Assembly: GCF_014202345.1 (NCBI RefSeq) | Contig: NZ_JACHGO010000008.1 | Coordinates: 62,001-126,000, forward strand | Length of the DNA: 64,000 nucleotides | DNA from: Desulfovibrio intestinalis | Lineage (GTDB): Bacteria > Desulfobacterota > Desulfovibrionia > Desulfovibrionales > Desulfovibrionaceae | Direction: 5' to 3' | Shown: positions 25,445-33,537 of the stretch, piece by piece | Position numbering within the stretch: position 1 is the first letter of the stretch | Layout of the letters: every line of letters begins with the position of its first letter | Notes under the pieces: model-generated | Seen by the model: the letters and a program-made list of their open reading frames with translations, nothing else | The model's database searches: none | Told to the model about the DNA's origin: nothing | Program-made: the position numbers and the translations under genes

Positions 25445-26464
25445 TTGGACGGCGGCTCGGAAGGTCATAGTACCATCTGGTCGCGCCTGAGCAGACTGTT
25501 CGGGCACGACGATCAGGAATCTCTGGAAAAAGCCATTCTCGAAGCACGCGCCGACGGCGAAGTGGAACCCGATGAGGAGTCCATGCTGCTCGGCATTTTG
25601 CGCTTCAACGATCTTCAGGTGCAGGACACGATGATCCCGCGCACCGATATCGACTGCGTTCCTCACGACATGCCCTTGGCCGAAGTGGCGCACATCATTG
25701 TGCGTTCCGGGCACTCGCGCATTCCCGTGTACAAGGAAACCCGCGACAACATCGTGGGCATTCTTCACGCCAAGGATCTGCTCAGCAGCATGCTTGACGC
25801 GGACGGTAAGCCCTCGTCCATGAAAGAACTGATTCGGGAACCCTTCTTTGTTCCCGAAACCAAGTCCATACGCACACTTCTGCAAGAATTTCGTGCCCGC
25901 AAGCAGCACATTGCCATCGCGCTGGACGAATACGGCGGAACTTCGGGGCTCATCACCATTGAGGACGTGCTGGAAGAAATCGTCGGCGACATTGAAGACG
26001 AACACGATGCCCCGCGCCAGGAAGACATCCGTCCCCTGGGCGACAATATCTATGAGCTTACAGGCCGCGCCCTGCTTGAAGACCTTGAAGACATGGGCGT
26101 GGACGTCGATTCAGATGAAGTGGACACCATCGGCGGCTACCTCAGCATGGAAGCTGGGCATGTGCCCGGCCCCGGCGAAAGCTTCACACTGCGCGGCTGG
26201 ACTTTTACCGTGCTTGAAGCTGACCGCAAACTCATTGTTCGTCTGCGCATGGAACCTGCGAGCAACGCCGCCAACCGGCCAAGCGCAGATCCCATTTCTG
26301 AAGCTATTATGGGCACTGACGCTTATGAGACGCAGCCTACCGCCAGCGACTGCGAAACCGCCATTGGGGACGAAAAAGATCCTACTGAACAGAACCCCCC
26401 TCCGGCGGATGCTGGTACAGAGGGCGAAGCCACCCGTCCGGCAGAGTCTACGGCCAAGGCATGA
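25445..26464 (+). CDS. corC: CorC/HlyC-type CBS-domain protein
   Basis: A 339-residue cytoplasmic protein. A charged N-terminal segment leads into two CBS domains (residues ~60-185, VQDTMIPRTDIDCV and DEYGGTSGLITIEDVLEEIVGDIEDEHD) and a CorC_HlyC domain (~200-275). An acidic, disordered-looking tail follows (~275-339). Relatives such as YbeX/CorC are linked to magnesium/cobalt efflux and to ribosome maintenance. The start is TTG, with AAGGAG 6 bases upstream. It overlaps lnt by 4 bases, the corC-lnt order common in proteobacteria. Confidence 0.9.
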   Translation: MDGGSEGHSTIWSRLSRLFGHDDQESLEKAILEARADGEVEPDEESMLLGILRFNDLQVQDTMIPRTDIDCVPHDMPLAEVAHIIVRSGHSRIPVYKETRDNIVGILHAKDLLSSMLDADGKPSSMKELIREPFFVPETKSIRTLLQEFRARKQHIAIALDEYGGTSGLITIEDVLEEIVGDIEDEHDAPRQEDIRPLGDNIYELTGRALLEDLEDMGVDVDSDEVDTIGGYLSMEAGHVPGPGESFTLRGWTFTVLEADRKLIVRLRMEPASNAANRPSADPISEAIMGTDAYETQPTASDCETAIGDEKDPTEQNPPPADAGTEGEATRPAESTAKA

Positions 26465-28140
26465 GCCGTACCCAGAGCGCCACATTCCGGCCTGACAGCA
26501 CGGCGCTGTTTGTCGGCCTCATAGGTGCGGCAGGCATATGGCTAGGCTTTCCCAACGATATTGCCGGGCTGCCACCTCTGGCCTTGCTCTGGCCCGTAGC
26601 CCTGGCATGGCTGGGTCTGTGTGCTCCCTCACACGGGGCCGCGCTGCGCAGGGGCTGGTTGTGCAACCTGGCTGGCGGCATGGCCGCTCTCTACTGGCTC
26701 AGTATGCCCGTGCACAATGTTGGCGGCCTGCCCTGGCTTCTGGCTGTGCCCTGCGCCCTTTTCATTGCTGCCTGTATTTCCAGTGCCGGGGGGCTTTTTT
26801 CCCTGGCGGCATACGCGCTGCGTCACCGTCCGCCATACATATGGGCCATAATGCTGGGCCTTTTATGGTATGTGCTTGAGGCTGTGTATGCGCTTGTTCT
26901 GGGTTTTCCCTGGCTGGAACTTTCCGGGGCGCTGGCCGCATGGCCCCTGCTGGTGCAGGGAGCCGATACCGTGGGCGCTTACGGATTGTCGGGCATATGG
27001 GTAATGGCGGCTCTTTGGTGTGCCTTGGGCATACTGCCTCATCCCCTTGCGGCCAATGCCGGAACGGGCTCTGACGAAAAAAAGAAAATAGAAGCAAACG
27101 CTTCTGGCAAATCCGCGCCCGCAGCTTTTAATAAAAAGACTTCGTGGCGGCCCGCCTGTCTGGTTTGCGGCCTGCTCATGACGGGTCTGCTGCTGGGCTA
27201 TGGCGCGCTACGGCTGCACCAGCAGCCGCTTGTAGTCGCCCCCACGGGGCCACAAAGCGTGCAAGCCTTGTTTGTTGAAGGCAATATAGACCAGAACCAG
27301 AAATGGCTGCCCGCCTTTCAACGCCAAACCGTAGACCTGTACCTGCGCCTGACCTATGACGCCCTGGCCCAGAGGCCCGGTGAGCGCCCGCTCATCATCT
27401 GGCCTGAAACGGCTCTGCCCTTCTTTTTTGAAACCAACCTGCTCCACTCACCCCGCGTGCGCCAGCTGCCGTCTGTCACGGGCAGCCCGCTGCTGGTAGG
27501 CGCGCCAGGCCTTGAGCGCCGCACGGACAAAAAAGAACCAGATGTTTTCAACCGCGCCTTTCTGCTGACGCCGCCCGACGGCGCCATAGCCGCCCATTAC
27601 GACAAGGAACACCTTGTGCCCTTTGGCGAATACCTGCCAGAGTGGCTCAACTGGGGTTTTCTTGAAGCACTGCTGCAAGGAGTGGGCGTCTACCAGACGG
27701 GAACGGCCATCGCTCCTTTACGCTATGACAATCTTGCCCTGGGCATGCTCATTTGCTATGAAGGTATATTCCCCTGGTTGGCTCAGGCGCGAGTTGAAGA
27801 TGGCGCCAACATCCTGGTTGATATCAGCAATGACGGCTGGTTCGGAGCCACCCCGGCTCCCCGCCAGCACCTGTACCTGACAGCATTGCGAGCCCTTGAA
27901 CAAAACCGCTGGATTTTGCGTGGCACCAACACGGGTATTTCTGTGGTGGTAGACAGCCGGGGCCGCCTGACCATGCGCGGCGCGCAGTTCAAGGAACAAG
28001 CGCTCTGGGGCAGTGCCGCACTTGAAAGCGCTCCCAGCGTGTACCACAGGCTCTGGCCCTGGCCTCTGCCCGTGGCTGTAGCCCTGCTGGCTGGCCTGCT
28101 TTTGTGGGCTCCGGGCGGCAAGGCCAGACTCAAAAGGTAA
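26461..28140 (+). CDS. lnt: apolipoprotein N-acyltransferase
   Basis: A 559-residue inner-membrane enzyme that adds the third acyl chain to the N-terminal cysteine of lipoproteins before Lol sorting. About seven hydrophobic segments precede a periplasmic nitrilase-like domain from roughly residue 260. The catalytic triad is visible as E in WPETALPFF, K in YDKEHLVPFGEYLPEW and C in GMLICYEGIFPW. One membrane segment closes the protein. A lysine/alanine-rich loop (DEKKKIEANASGKSAPAA) makes it slightly longer than usual. It is translationally coupled to corC. Confidence 0.95.
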   Translation: MSRTQSATFRPDSTALFVGLIGAAGIWLGFPNDIAGLPPLALLWPVALAWLGLCAPSHGAALRRGWLCNLAGGMAALYWLSMPVHNVGGLPWLLAVPCALFIAACISSAGGLFSLAAYALRHRPPYIWAIMLGLLWYVLEAVYALVLGFPWLELSGALAAWPLLVQGADTVGAYGLSGIWVMAALWCALGILPHPLAANAGTGSDEKKKIEANASGKSAPAAFNKKTSWRPACLVCGLLMTGLLLGYGALRLHQQPLVVAPTGPQSVQALFVEGNIDQNQKWLPAFQRQTVDLYLRLTYDALAQRPGERPLIIWPETALPFFFETNLLHSPRVRQLPSVTGSPLLVGAPGLERRTDKKEPDVFNRAFLLTPPDGAIAAHYDKEHLVPFGEYLPEWLNWGFLEALLQGVGVYQTGTAIAPLRYDNLALGMLICYEGIFPWLAQARVEDGANILVDISNDGWFGATPAPRQHLYLTALRALEQNRWILRGTNTGISVVVDSRGRLTMRGAQFKEQALWGSAALESAPSVYHRLWPWPLPVAVALLAGLLLWAPGGKARLKR

Positions 28141-28264
28141 GTCGCAAGGCCAATCGCGATACCCCGTGAGGGCACAGTTTACGCCCCCTCTCAAATAATT
28201 TTCTGGCGGCCAAAATGACCGCACCCGGCAAAGCCCGGGATCACTCTCAACCCACTGATTCATT

Positions 28265-29378
28265 ATGCTGCAACTTTCAGATCTTCGTGCCGCCTGCAAT
28301 CCCCTTTCTCAACGCTTTTCCTCACTTTGGGGGCGCCTTTGACGTTGCGGCCAGTGAAAAAAGGCTGCAGGCCATAGAAACGGAAATTTCACGCCCCGGC
28401 GCTTGGGACAAACCCGAGGCTCTTACGCCTATTCTTCAAGAAAAACGCCGCCTTGAAGATGAGGTCGGCCGCCTGAACAAACTCAAAACCTGCCACGACG
28501 ACATGGCCGAGTGGCTGGCGCTTGCCGCAGAAAGCGAAGACCCTGAAGCCCTTGAATCTTTGGCGAACCAGCAAAAAGAACTGGCCGCCCTGCTGGACGA
28601 AACAGAGCTTGTAATGCTCCTTTCCTCTGAAGAAGACAGCCAGGACGCCATCCTCGAAATACATCCCGGAGCGGGCGGCACAGAGTCTCAGGACTGGGCC
28701 GAAATGCTCCTGCGCATGTATAGCCGCTGGGCCGCCGACCACGACTGCAAGGTTGAAGAGATGGATTTTCTGCCGGGCGACGAAGCGGGCATCAAGAGCG
28801 TTACCCTGCGCATATCCGGCCCCCACGCCTTCGGCTTTCTCAAAAGTGAACGCGGCATTCACCGCCTCATCCGCATTTCACCCTTTGACTCGTCAGGCCG
28901 CAGGCATACGTCCTTTGCGTCTGTTGATGTTATTCCCGATGCGGGTGATGATATTGAACTGGACATCAAGGAAGCCGATCTGCGCGTGGATATTTTCCGC
29001 TCCAGCGGACCCGGCGGCCAGAGCGTCAACACCACAAGCTCGGCAGTGCGCATTACGCATATTCCCACGGGCATCTCCGCCCAGTGCCAGAACGAAAAGT
29101 CGCAGCATCACAATAAAGAAACGGCCATGCGCGTCTTGCGCGCCCGCCTTTATAACATGGAACTTGAAAAACGCGAGGCAGCTCGTCAGGCCCAGTATGC
29201 CGGCAAGGATGCCATCGCCTTTGGCAGTCAGATACGCACCTACACACTTCAGCCATACCGTCTGGTCAAAGACCATCGCACTGGCACGGAAGTAGGCGAC
29301 GTGGATGCGGTTTTGGACGGCCATATCGACTCTTTTCAACACGATTACCTCCTGTACCGTCATGAGCAGCAACGCTGA
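28265..29378 (+). CDS. prfB: peptide chain release factor 2 (programmed +1 frameshift)
   Basis: RF2 reads UGA and UAA stop codons. Translation starts at ATG 28265 (MLQLSDLRAACNPLSQ...) and reaches an in-frame TGA at 28340-28342 after 25 codons. The downstream frame starts with GAC at 28341 and gives a 370-residue product, normal for RF2. The later frame has the SPFDSSGRRHTSFASV anticodon-like region and the GGQ peptidyl-release motif in SGPGGQSVNTTSSAV. Taking the second frame alone would give a false N-terminus reaching back to 28215. The 3' end overlaps the next gene by 17 bases. Confidence 0.96.
28329..28343 (+). promoter_or_regulatory. RF2 autoregulatory +1 frameshift site
   Basis: A Shine-Dalgarno-like GGGGG (28329-28333), three bases, then CTT TGA C (28337-28343). 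This is the layout of the E. coli site, in which slow reading of UGA when RF2 is scarce lets the ribosome slip from CUU to UUU. Confidence 0.93.
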
Positions 29379-30183
29379 ACTCGAAGCCCTGGCATGTGAA
29401 CTGCTTGCTCTGCGCAAGGCAGGCGCCCCGGTGGATGAGCAGCTGTCCGACGACCAGTTGACGCCTACGGTGCTGGTGGCCCGCCTTCTGTCTGGCTTCA
29501 GCCCCGACCGCTGGCAAAGCTTCTGCCGCGATTATGCCGAAAGCCGCTGGTGCGTGCTGCCAGTAGGATGTGCAGATCAGCAGGTGCCAACGGTCAATGC
29601 GCAGCCCGAAGTGCCAACGCAAATGGCCAGTGTTCTCATTAGCAGACTTTTTATGGACCAGATCCAGCGAGAAATGCTACGTTTTTCACGTTCGGGTGGT
29701 GATCTCAGCCTGGTTTATGCCGATCTTCCCAACAGGGCTGAACTGCTCAATCAGGTGGGGCGGCCCGCACTGGATCAACTTGATGCGGCGCTGGCTGCCA
29801 GTCTGCGTGAACACAGCGAAGCCTGCGACAGCATCAGCCATGTGGCAGAAGGGCGCTACGCCCTGCTGCTGCCGGGTGTGAGCCAACTGCGGGCGCGGCT
29901 TCTGGCCGACCAGATACAAAAAACATTTGCACAACAAGTTGCGTTGCGCGCCGAGGCTCTGATAAAAGACGCCCCCGCCTGCGCGCTTGGCATTGCCTGC
30001 ATCAATCCGGGAAATGGAACCTCTGCCCAGTTTCTGATGAATCAGGCGGAAGACGCCCTGCAAAATGCGCTGCAACAAGACCGCGGCCATATCTGCCTTG
30101 CAGGCAGCGCCAGCCTGGAAGAAAGGGCCAGCCTAGTCCACTCAAGCGAAAAACGCTTTCTTTTTTTTGGGAGAAACAACTAA
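29362..30183 (+). CDS. degenerate GGDEF-like protein
   Basis: A 273-residue soluble protein. Residues ~85-250 follow the GGDEF (diguanylate cyclase) fold: LFMDQIQREMLRFSRSGGDLSLVYADLPN, then a LREHSEACDSISHVAEGRYALLLPG strand-turn where the active GG(D/E)EF should be. That signature is replaced by AEGRY, so it should not make c-di-GMP; it may bind a nucleotide or a partner. The start overlaps the prfB end and the stop shares a base with the next ATG (TAATG), so it is coupled to both, most tightly to the FlhG-like ATPase. A joint role of these two in polar or flagellar control is inference. Confidence 0.7.
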   Translation: MSSNAELEALACELLALRKAGAPVDEQLSDDQLTPTVLVARLLSGFSPDRWQSFCRDYAESRWCVLPVGCADQQVPTVNAQPEVPTQMASVLISRLFMDQIQREMLRFSRSGGDLSLVYADLPNRAELLNQVGRPALDQLDAALAASLREHSEACDSISHVAEGRYALLLPGVSQLRARLLADQIQKTFAQQVALRAEALIKDAPACALGIACINPGNGTSAQFLMNQAEDALQNALQQDRGHICLAGSASLEERASLVHSSEKRFLFFGRNN

Positions 30184-30995
30184 TGGCAAATAAAACCTTG
30201 AGCGTGGTTCTGCTGAGCGGCAAGGGCGGGGTTGGCAAAACCAACATTTCTCTCAACCTTGCCTACGCGCTGTTCCAAATGGGTTTCAAAAACATGCTCA
30301 TGGACTGTGATCTCGGGCTGGCCAACCTTGACGTACTGCTGGGCATCACGCCTGAAGGCAACCTTCAAAATGCCTTGCTGGGCGAGGCCCAGATCAGCGA
30401 CGTGCTGCACCATGTGGAGCCCGAGGGTTTTGACGTGCTGCCTGCCGCCTCCGGGGTGCCCGAGCTTACCGAACTGCAGCCCGACATGCGCGATTTGCTG
30501 CTGGCCCGGCTTGAGCCAGCGCTGGACAAGTACGATTACATTTTTATGGATGTGGGCGCAGGCATTTCCGGCACGGTGCAAACCTTTGCTGCAATGGCCG
30601 CCATGCGCATTGTGGTCATCACCCCGGAGCCCACGTCGCTGACCGACAGTTACGCGCTTATCAAGGTGCTCAATGCCCGCTACGGGTTGCGAGACTTTAT
30701 GGTGATCGTCAACCAGGCCACTTCCGCAAGCGAAGCCAAATCGGCTTTTGAAAAGCTGCACGGGGCCTGTCGCCACTTTCTGCACCTTGAACCCGTTCTG
30801 TTGGGGCATATCCGCAATGATAAAAAAGTGCCGGAAGCAGTATGCCGCCAGCAGCCTCTCATGACGTACGCTCCTGGCAGTCCTGCCGCCCAGGATATAC
30901 ATACGTTGGCTTCGCGTCTGCAAAGGCTGCGCCTGGGTATGGCCGACTGGCTGGCCCCGCGCAAAATTCTGCAGCCAACTCCTGATAAACAGTAA
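30183..30995 (+). CDS. MinD/ParA-type ATPase (FlhG/FleN-like)
   Basis: A 270-residue deviant Walker P-loop ATPase. It has SGKGGVGKTNISLNLA with the signature lysine, Walker A' DCDLGLANLDVLLG, and YIFMDVGAGISGTVQTFAAMA (switch II). The C-terminal part includes TPEPTSLTDSYALIKVL, typical of FlhG/FleN, which sets flagellar number and placement. It lacks an obvious N-terminal FlhF-contacting DQAxxLR motif. Overlap with the degenerate GGDEF gene upstream implies the two act together. No flagellar gene is nearby, so MinD-like positioning of another structure remains possible. Confidence 0.82.
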   Translation: MANKTLSVVLLSGKGGVGKTNISLNLAYALFQMGFKNMLMDCDLGLANLDVLLGITPEGNLQNALLGEAQISDVLHHVEPEGFDVLPAASGVPELTELQPDMRDLLLARLEPALDKYDYIFMDVGAGISGTVQTFAAMAAMRIVVITPEPTSLTDSYALIKVLNARYGLRDFMVIVNQATSASEAKSAFEKLHGACRHFLHLEPVLLGHIRNDKKVPEAVCRQQPLMTYAPGSPAAQDIHTLASRLQRLRLGMADWLAPRKILQPTPDKQ

Positions 30996-31138
30996 AGAAG
31001 AAGGTGAAAAGCCTTCGCGAACTGTTTACCTTGTTGCATAAAAGGTATAGGCTTGAATTAGCAATAAATGCCTATCGTTGAATTACTTTGGCATGCAGGC
31101 TTTGAAACGCGTGGGCGGCTTGGGGCGAAACACAAAAA

Positions 31139-31165
31139 TTGCCAACAATACCGCTATAATATAAT
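31139..31165 (+). promoter_or_regulatory. possible promoter of the HU gene
   Basis: TTGCCA (31139-31144) and TATAAT (31160-31165) are 15 bases apart. An overlapping TATAAT at 31155 lacks a good -35 box. The very AT-rich stretch before an abundant DNA-binding protein gene supports a promoter, though the spacing is short. Confidence 0.45.
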
Positions 31166-31226
31166 TTTATACTCCCGTTTCAGGCGAAATGTTTTAGTAA
31201 GCAACATAACGAGTTACGGAGGCGTG

Positions 31227-31502
31227 ATGAACAAAAGCGAACTTATCAAGGCGCTGGCCGACGAAACCAATATCCCCTTTGATGATGCGTCACTGGTGGT
31301 AAACACCTTTTTTGACGCAATGAAACAGTCTCTTCTTGCTGGCGAACGCATTGAAATTCGCGGCTTTGGCAGTTTTAAAATTAAAGAATATGAGGGCTAT
31401 GCTGGCCGCAATCCCAAGACTGGGGAAAGCGTCAGCGTATCTTCGAAACGGCTGCCCTTCTTCCGCGCTGGCAAGGAATTGAAAGAATTCATAAATCAAT
31501 AG
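31227..31502 (+). CDS. HU-family DNA-binding protein
   Basis: A 91-residue histone-like protein. MNKSELIKALADETNI opens the helical body; the DNA-binding arm includes RGFGSFKIKEYEGYAGRNPKTGE with the GRNP proline that intercalates into DNA; it ends KELKEFINQ. HU and IHF subunits are alike in this family, and the arm sequence fits either; HU is more likely for a lone gene. ACGGAGG a few bases before the ATG at 31227 decides the start, although the frame is open upstream. It bends and compacts DNA in the nucleoid. Confidence 0.93.
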   Translation: MNKSELIKALADETNIPFDDASLVVNTFFDAMKQSLLAGERIEIRGFGSFKIKEYEGYAGRNPKTGESVSVSSKRLPFFRAGKELKEFINQ

Positions 31503-31531
31503 GCATGGTTGCATAACGCGGCTTTGCCGCA

Positions 31532-31583
31532 TTTAGAGCCGAACGGTATGAAGGTTCGCCTTCATTCTCGGCGTTCGGCCATC
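31532..31583 (+). promoter_or_regulatory. structured leader of dapA
   Basis: GCCGAACG near 31540 pairs with CGTTCGGC near 31573, and an inner TGAAGG-TTCG-CCTTCA hairpin sits in the loop. No T run follows, so it is not a standard terminator. It could protect or regulate the dapA message. No known lysine riboswitch features are visible. Confidence 0.4.
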
Positions 31584-31616
31584 TAAGGGCGCGCAGGGCG
31601 CGCCAAGGAGACCCTC

Positions 31617-32495
31617 ATGCTGTTTTCCGGTGCTATGACAGCGCTTGTTACCCCTTTCAAGAATAACGCCCTGGACGAAGAAGCCTACCGAAACTTCATT
31701 GAATTCCAGATCACTGAAGGCATTCACGGTCTGGTGCCCTGTGGCACGACCGGTGAATCCGCCACACTCAGCCACGAAGAACACGAAAGGGTCATTGAAA
31801 TTTGTATCGACCAGGCCAAGGGACGTGTGCCCGTTCTGGCCGGGGCCGGATCAAACAATACGATTGAAGCCATCCGCCTGACCCGGTTCGCCCAAAAAGC
31901 CGGGGCCACCGGGGCGCTGCTCATCACGCCCTACTACAACAAACCGACGCAGGAAGGGCTGTTCCAGCACTACAAGGCCATAGCGGAAGCTGTAGACATG
32001 CCGCTTGTGCCCTACAACGTTCCTGGGCGTACAGGCTGCAACCTGCTGCCCGAAACCCTGGCTCGCCTTACAAAAATGTTCTCTCACATCGTGGGCGTGA
32101 AAGAAGCCACCGGCGACATGGCCCAGGGCAGCAAAACCCTGTCCAGCAGCCCGGCCAACTTCAGCGTGCTTTCGGGTGACGATTTCACGGCCCTGCCCCT
32201 CATGGCCATGGGTGGAAAGGGTGTTATTTCCGTGACGTCCAATCTTGTTCCGGGGCGCATGGCTGCTATGTGCAACGCCTTTAACAAGGGTGACGTGGCC
32301 GAATCCGCCAGGATTCACCACGAATTGTTCCCCTTGCATGAGGCTATGTTCTTTGAAAGCAATCCCATCCCTGCCAAGACGGCTTTGCACCTTATGGGCA
32401 AGATGGAAGCGGAAATGCGCCTGCCGCTTTGCCCCATGGGCGAACCCGCCAAAGAAAAACTTGTTGCTGTTTTGCGCCAGTTGAAGCTCATCTGA
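31617..32495 (+). CDS. dapA: 4-hydroxy-tetrahydrodipicolinate synthase
   Basis: A 292-residue TIM-barrel enzyme condensing pyruvate with aspartate semialdehyde, the first committed step to diaminopimelate and lysine. It has the Schiff-base lysine K162 in GVKEATG, Y133 in PYNVPGRTGCN, and the T44-T45 pair in CGTTGESATLS. AAGGAG precedes the ATG by 6 bases. Length is standard. It stands as a single gene between HU and the insertion sequence; an IS end hairpin lies 39 bases after its stop and may now end its message. Confidence 0.95.
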   Translation: MLFSGAMTALVTPFKNNALDEEAYRNFIEFQITEGIHGLVPCGTTGESATLSHEEHERVIEICIDQAKGRVPVLAGAGSNNTIEAIRLTRFAQKAGATGALLITPYYNKPTQEGLFQHYKAIAEAVDMPLVPYNVPGRTGCNLLPETLARLTKMFSHIVGVKEATGDMAQGSKTLSSSPANFSVLSGDDFTALPLMAMGGKGVISVTSNLVPGRMAAMCNAFNKGDVAESARIHHELFPLHEAMFFESNPIPAKTALHLMGKMEAEMRLPLCPMGEPAKEKLVAVLRQLKLI

Positions 32496-32533
32496 GCAAG
32501 CCTGACTGGCCGAGCACAATTTTGCCAATCAGC

Positions 32534-32554
32534 ACCACCCGCATAGCGGGTGGT
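32534..32554. repeat. IS end hairpin, left side of window
   Basis: A perfect 9-bp stem with a 3-base loop, located 39 bases after dapA. Together with the matching hairpin at 33188-33208 it marks the IS end that the transposase recognises. Confidence 0.75.
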
Positions 32555-32644
32555 TTGCTCTGGCCCTATAAGGGCCTGTTACCGGCTGCGCCTAAAGACG
32601 CTGGCTTTCACGTTGTTCAAGCCCAGTGCCATTGTCGCTTTGGC

Positions 32645-33100
32645 TTACCCCTTAAAGGGGTCCTGATATTCGCGTGACGTCAGCTTGTCTTGCATGATGT
32701 CATGCTTCTCCTGCTGCTGGATATATTTTTTGATCGTTACTTCATTGAGTCCGACGGTGCTGCCATAATACCCTTCGGCCCAAAACTTTCTGTTGCCAAA
32801 CTTATATTTAAGGTTTGCGTGTTTATCAAAAATCATTAGTGAACTCTTGCCCTTCAAGTAACCCATAAAACTCGACACGCTGATCTTTGGCGGAATACTC
32901 ACCAGCATGTGTATATGGTCTGGCATCAAATGCCCTTCTAAAATCTCTACACCTTTGTACTTACAGAGACTTTGCAAGATTTCTTTTATACTATCGCGTA
33001 GCTGCGCGAATATTATTTTTCTTCGATACTTAGGTGTAAACACGATATGATACTTGCACAGCCATTTTGTGTGAGCTAAACTTTGGGCCTTGGTTCCCAT
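32645..33100 (-). CDS. tnpA: IS200/IS605-family Y1 transposase TnpA
   Basis: A 151-residue HUH single-strand transposase. Features are KYHIVFTPKYRRKIIF at the N-terminus, the metal-binding HUH motif MPDHIHMLVS, and the catalytic tyrosine in EVTIKKYIQQQEKHD near the C-terminus. Length is right for the family and there is no frameshift. The ATG at 33100 follows GAAGGGTG, which sits inside a long hairpin (33102-33171) that should block translation, as described for IS200. The longer open frame upstream includes that hairpin and is not used. Confidence 0.93.
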   Translation of the reverse strand: MGTKAQSLAHTKWLCKYHIVFTPKYRRKIIFAQLRDSIKEILQSLCKYKGVEILEGHLMPDHIHMLVSIPPKISVSSFMGYLKGKSSLMIFDKHANLKYKFGNRKFWAEGYYGSTVGLNEVTIKKYIQQQEKHDIMQDKLTSREYQDPFKG

Positions 33101-33101
33101 A

Positions 33102-33171
33102 ACAAAAACACCCTTCTTAAAAGTTACGATGGGCTTGAACAACTTCATCGTACAGGAAGGGTGTTTTTGTG
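33102..33171 (-). promoter_or_regulatory. stem-loop hiding the tnpA ribosome site
   Basis: Bases 33102-33116 and 33157-33171 are perfectly complementary over 15 bp with a 40-base loop. On the minus-strand message the near arm contains GAAGGGTG, the tnpA Shine-Dalgarno sequence, immediately before the start codon. IS200 is known to use such a leader hairpin to keep transposase synthesis very low. Confidence 0.82.
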
Positions 33172-33187
33172 TGTATAACACTTGTTT

Positions 33188-33214
33188 CCACCCGCATCTC
33201 GCGGGTGGTTTTTT
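33188..33214. terminator. IS end hairpin / possible terminator
   Basis: CCACCCGC-ATCTC-GCGGGTGG followed by TTTTTTATTTT on the plus strand. It is the second IS end hairpin, and the T run would also make it an intrinsic terminator against outside transcription. Confidence 0.7.
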
Positions 33215-33465
33215 ATTTTGGCGTAAGCGCGCAACTGAAGCAGATTAGCGTTGAGAATATATTTCTCAATTTTACGGCACCTTCGCTACAGTGCCGCTTA
33301 ACTGCGCAAATTAAGATCCGCGTTGTTTCATGCTGCCTTGATGCGGAGCTTCCTGCGTCACAGCACTTTCAAACATTTGCAATAACTGAAACTGAGCGAG
33401 CCTTCCCACACTGAAAGTTGCACGCAGCAGCCAAAACTCTTTGTGAAAAGACTCCAACGGCAAAT
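33209..33465. other. intergenic, IS edge to alcohol dehydrogenase terminator
   Basis: No gene or repeat is recognised here. Confidence 0.4.
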
Positions 33466-33499
33466 GAAGAAAGATCGCCCTTGGGCGACCTTTCTTCAT
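33466..33499 (-). terminator. terminator of the iron alcohol dehydrogenase gene
   Basis: Near-perfect inverted repeat AAGAAAG-A-TCGCCC / GGGCGA-C-CTTTCTT, 38 bases past the stop on the minus strand and ending in TTTCTT in that direction. Confidence 0.8.
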
Positions 33500-33537
33500 T
33501 TTGAAGCCCTGACGCGCAGGGCGACCGTATGCCAAAC

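Larger units (their letters stand above)
32534..33208 (-). mobile_element. IS200/IS605-like insertion sequence
   Basis: The element carries a single Y1 transposase gene and is bounded by similar hairpins, ACCACCCGC-ATA-GCGGGTGGT at 32534-32554 and CCACCCGC-ATCTC-GCGGGTGG at 33188-33208. Subterminal hairpins instead of inverted repeats are typical of this family, which moves as single-stranded DNA. True ends should lie a few bases outside the hairpins; I cannot fix them. There is no tnpB partner. The transposase is intact, so the copy may be active. Confidence 0.85.

Noticed and set aside
28215..28340. N-terminal extension of prfB in the downstream frame
   Set aside because: The true N-terminus is in the other frame and joins through the CTT TGA C frameshift site.
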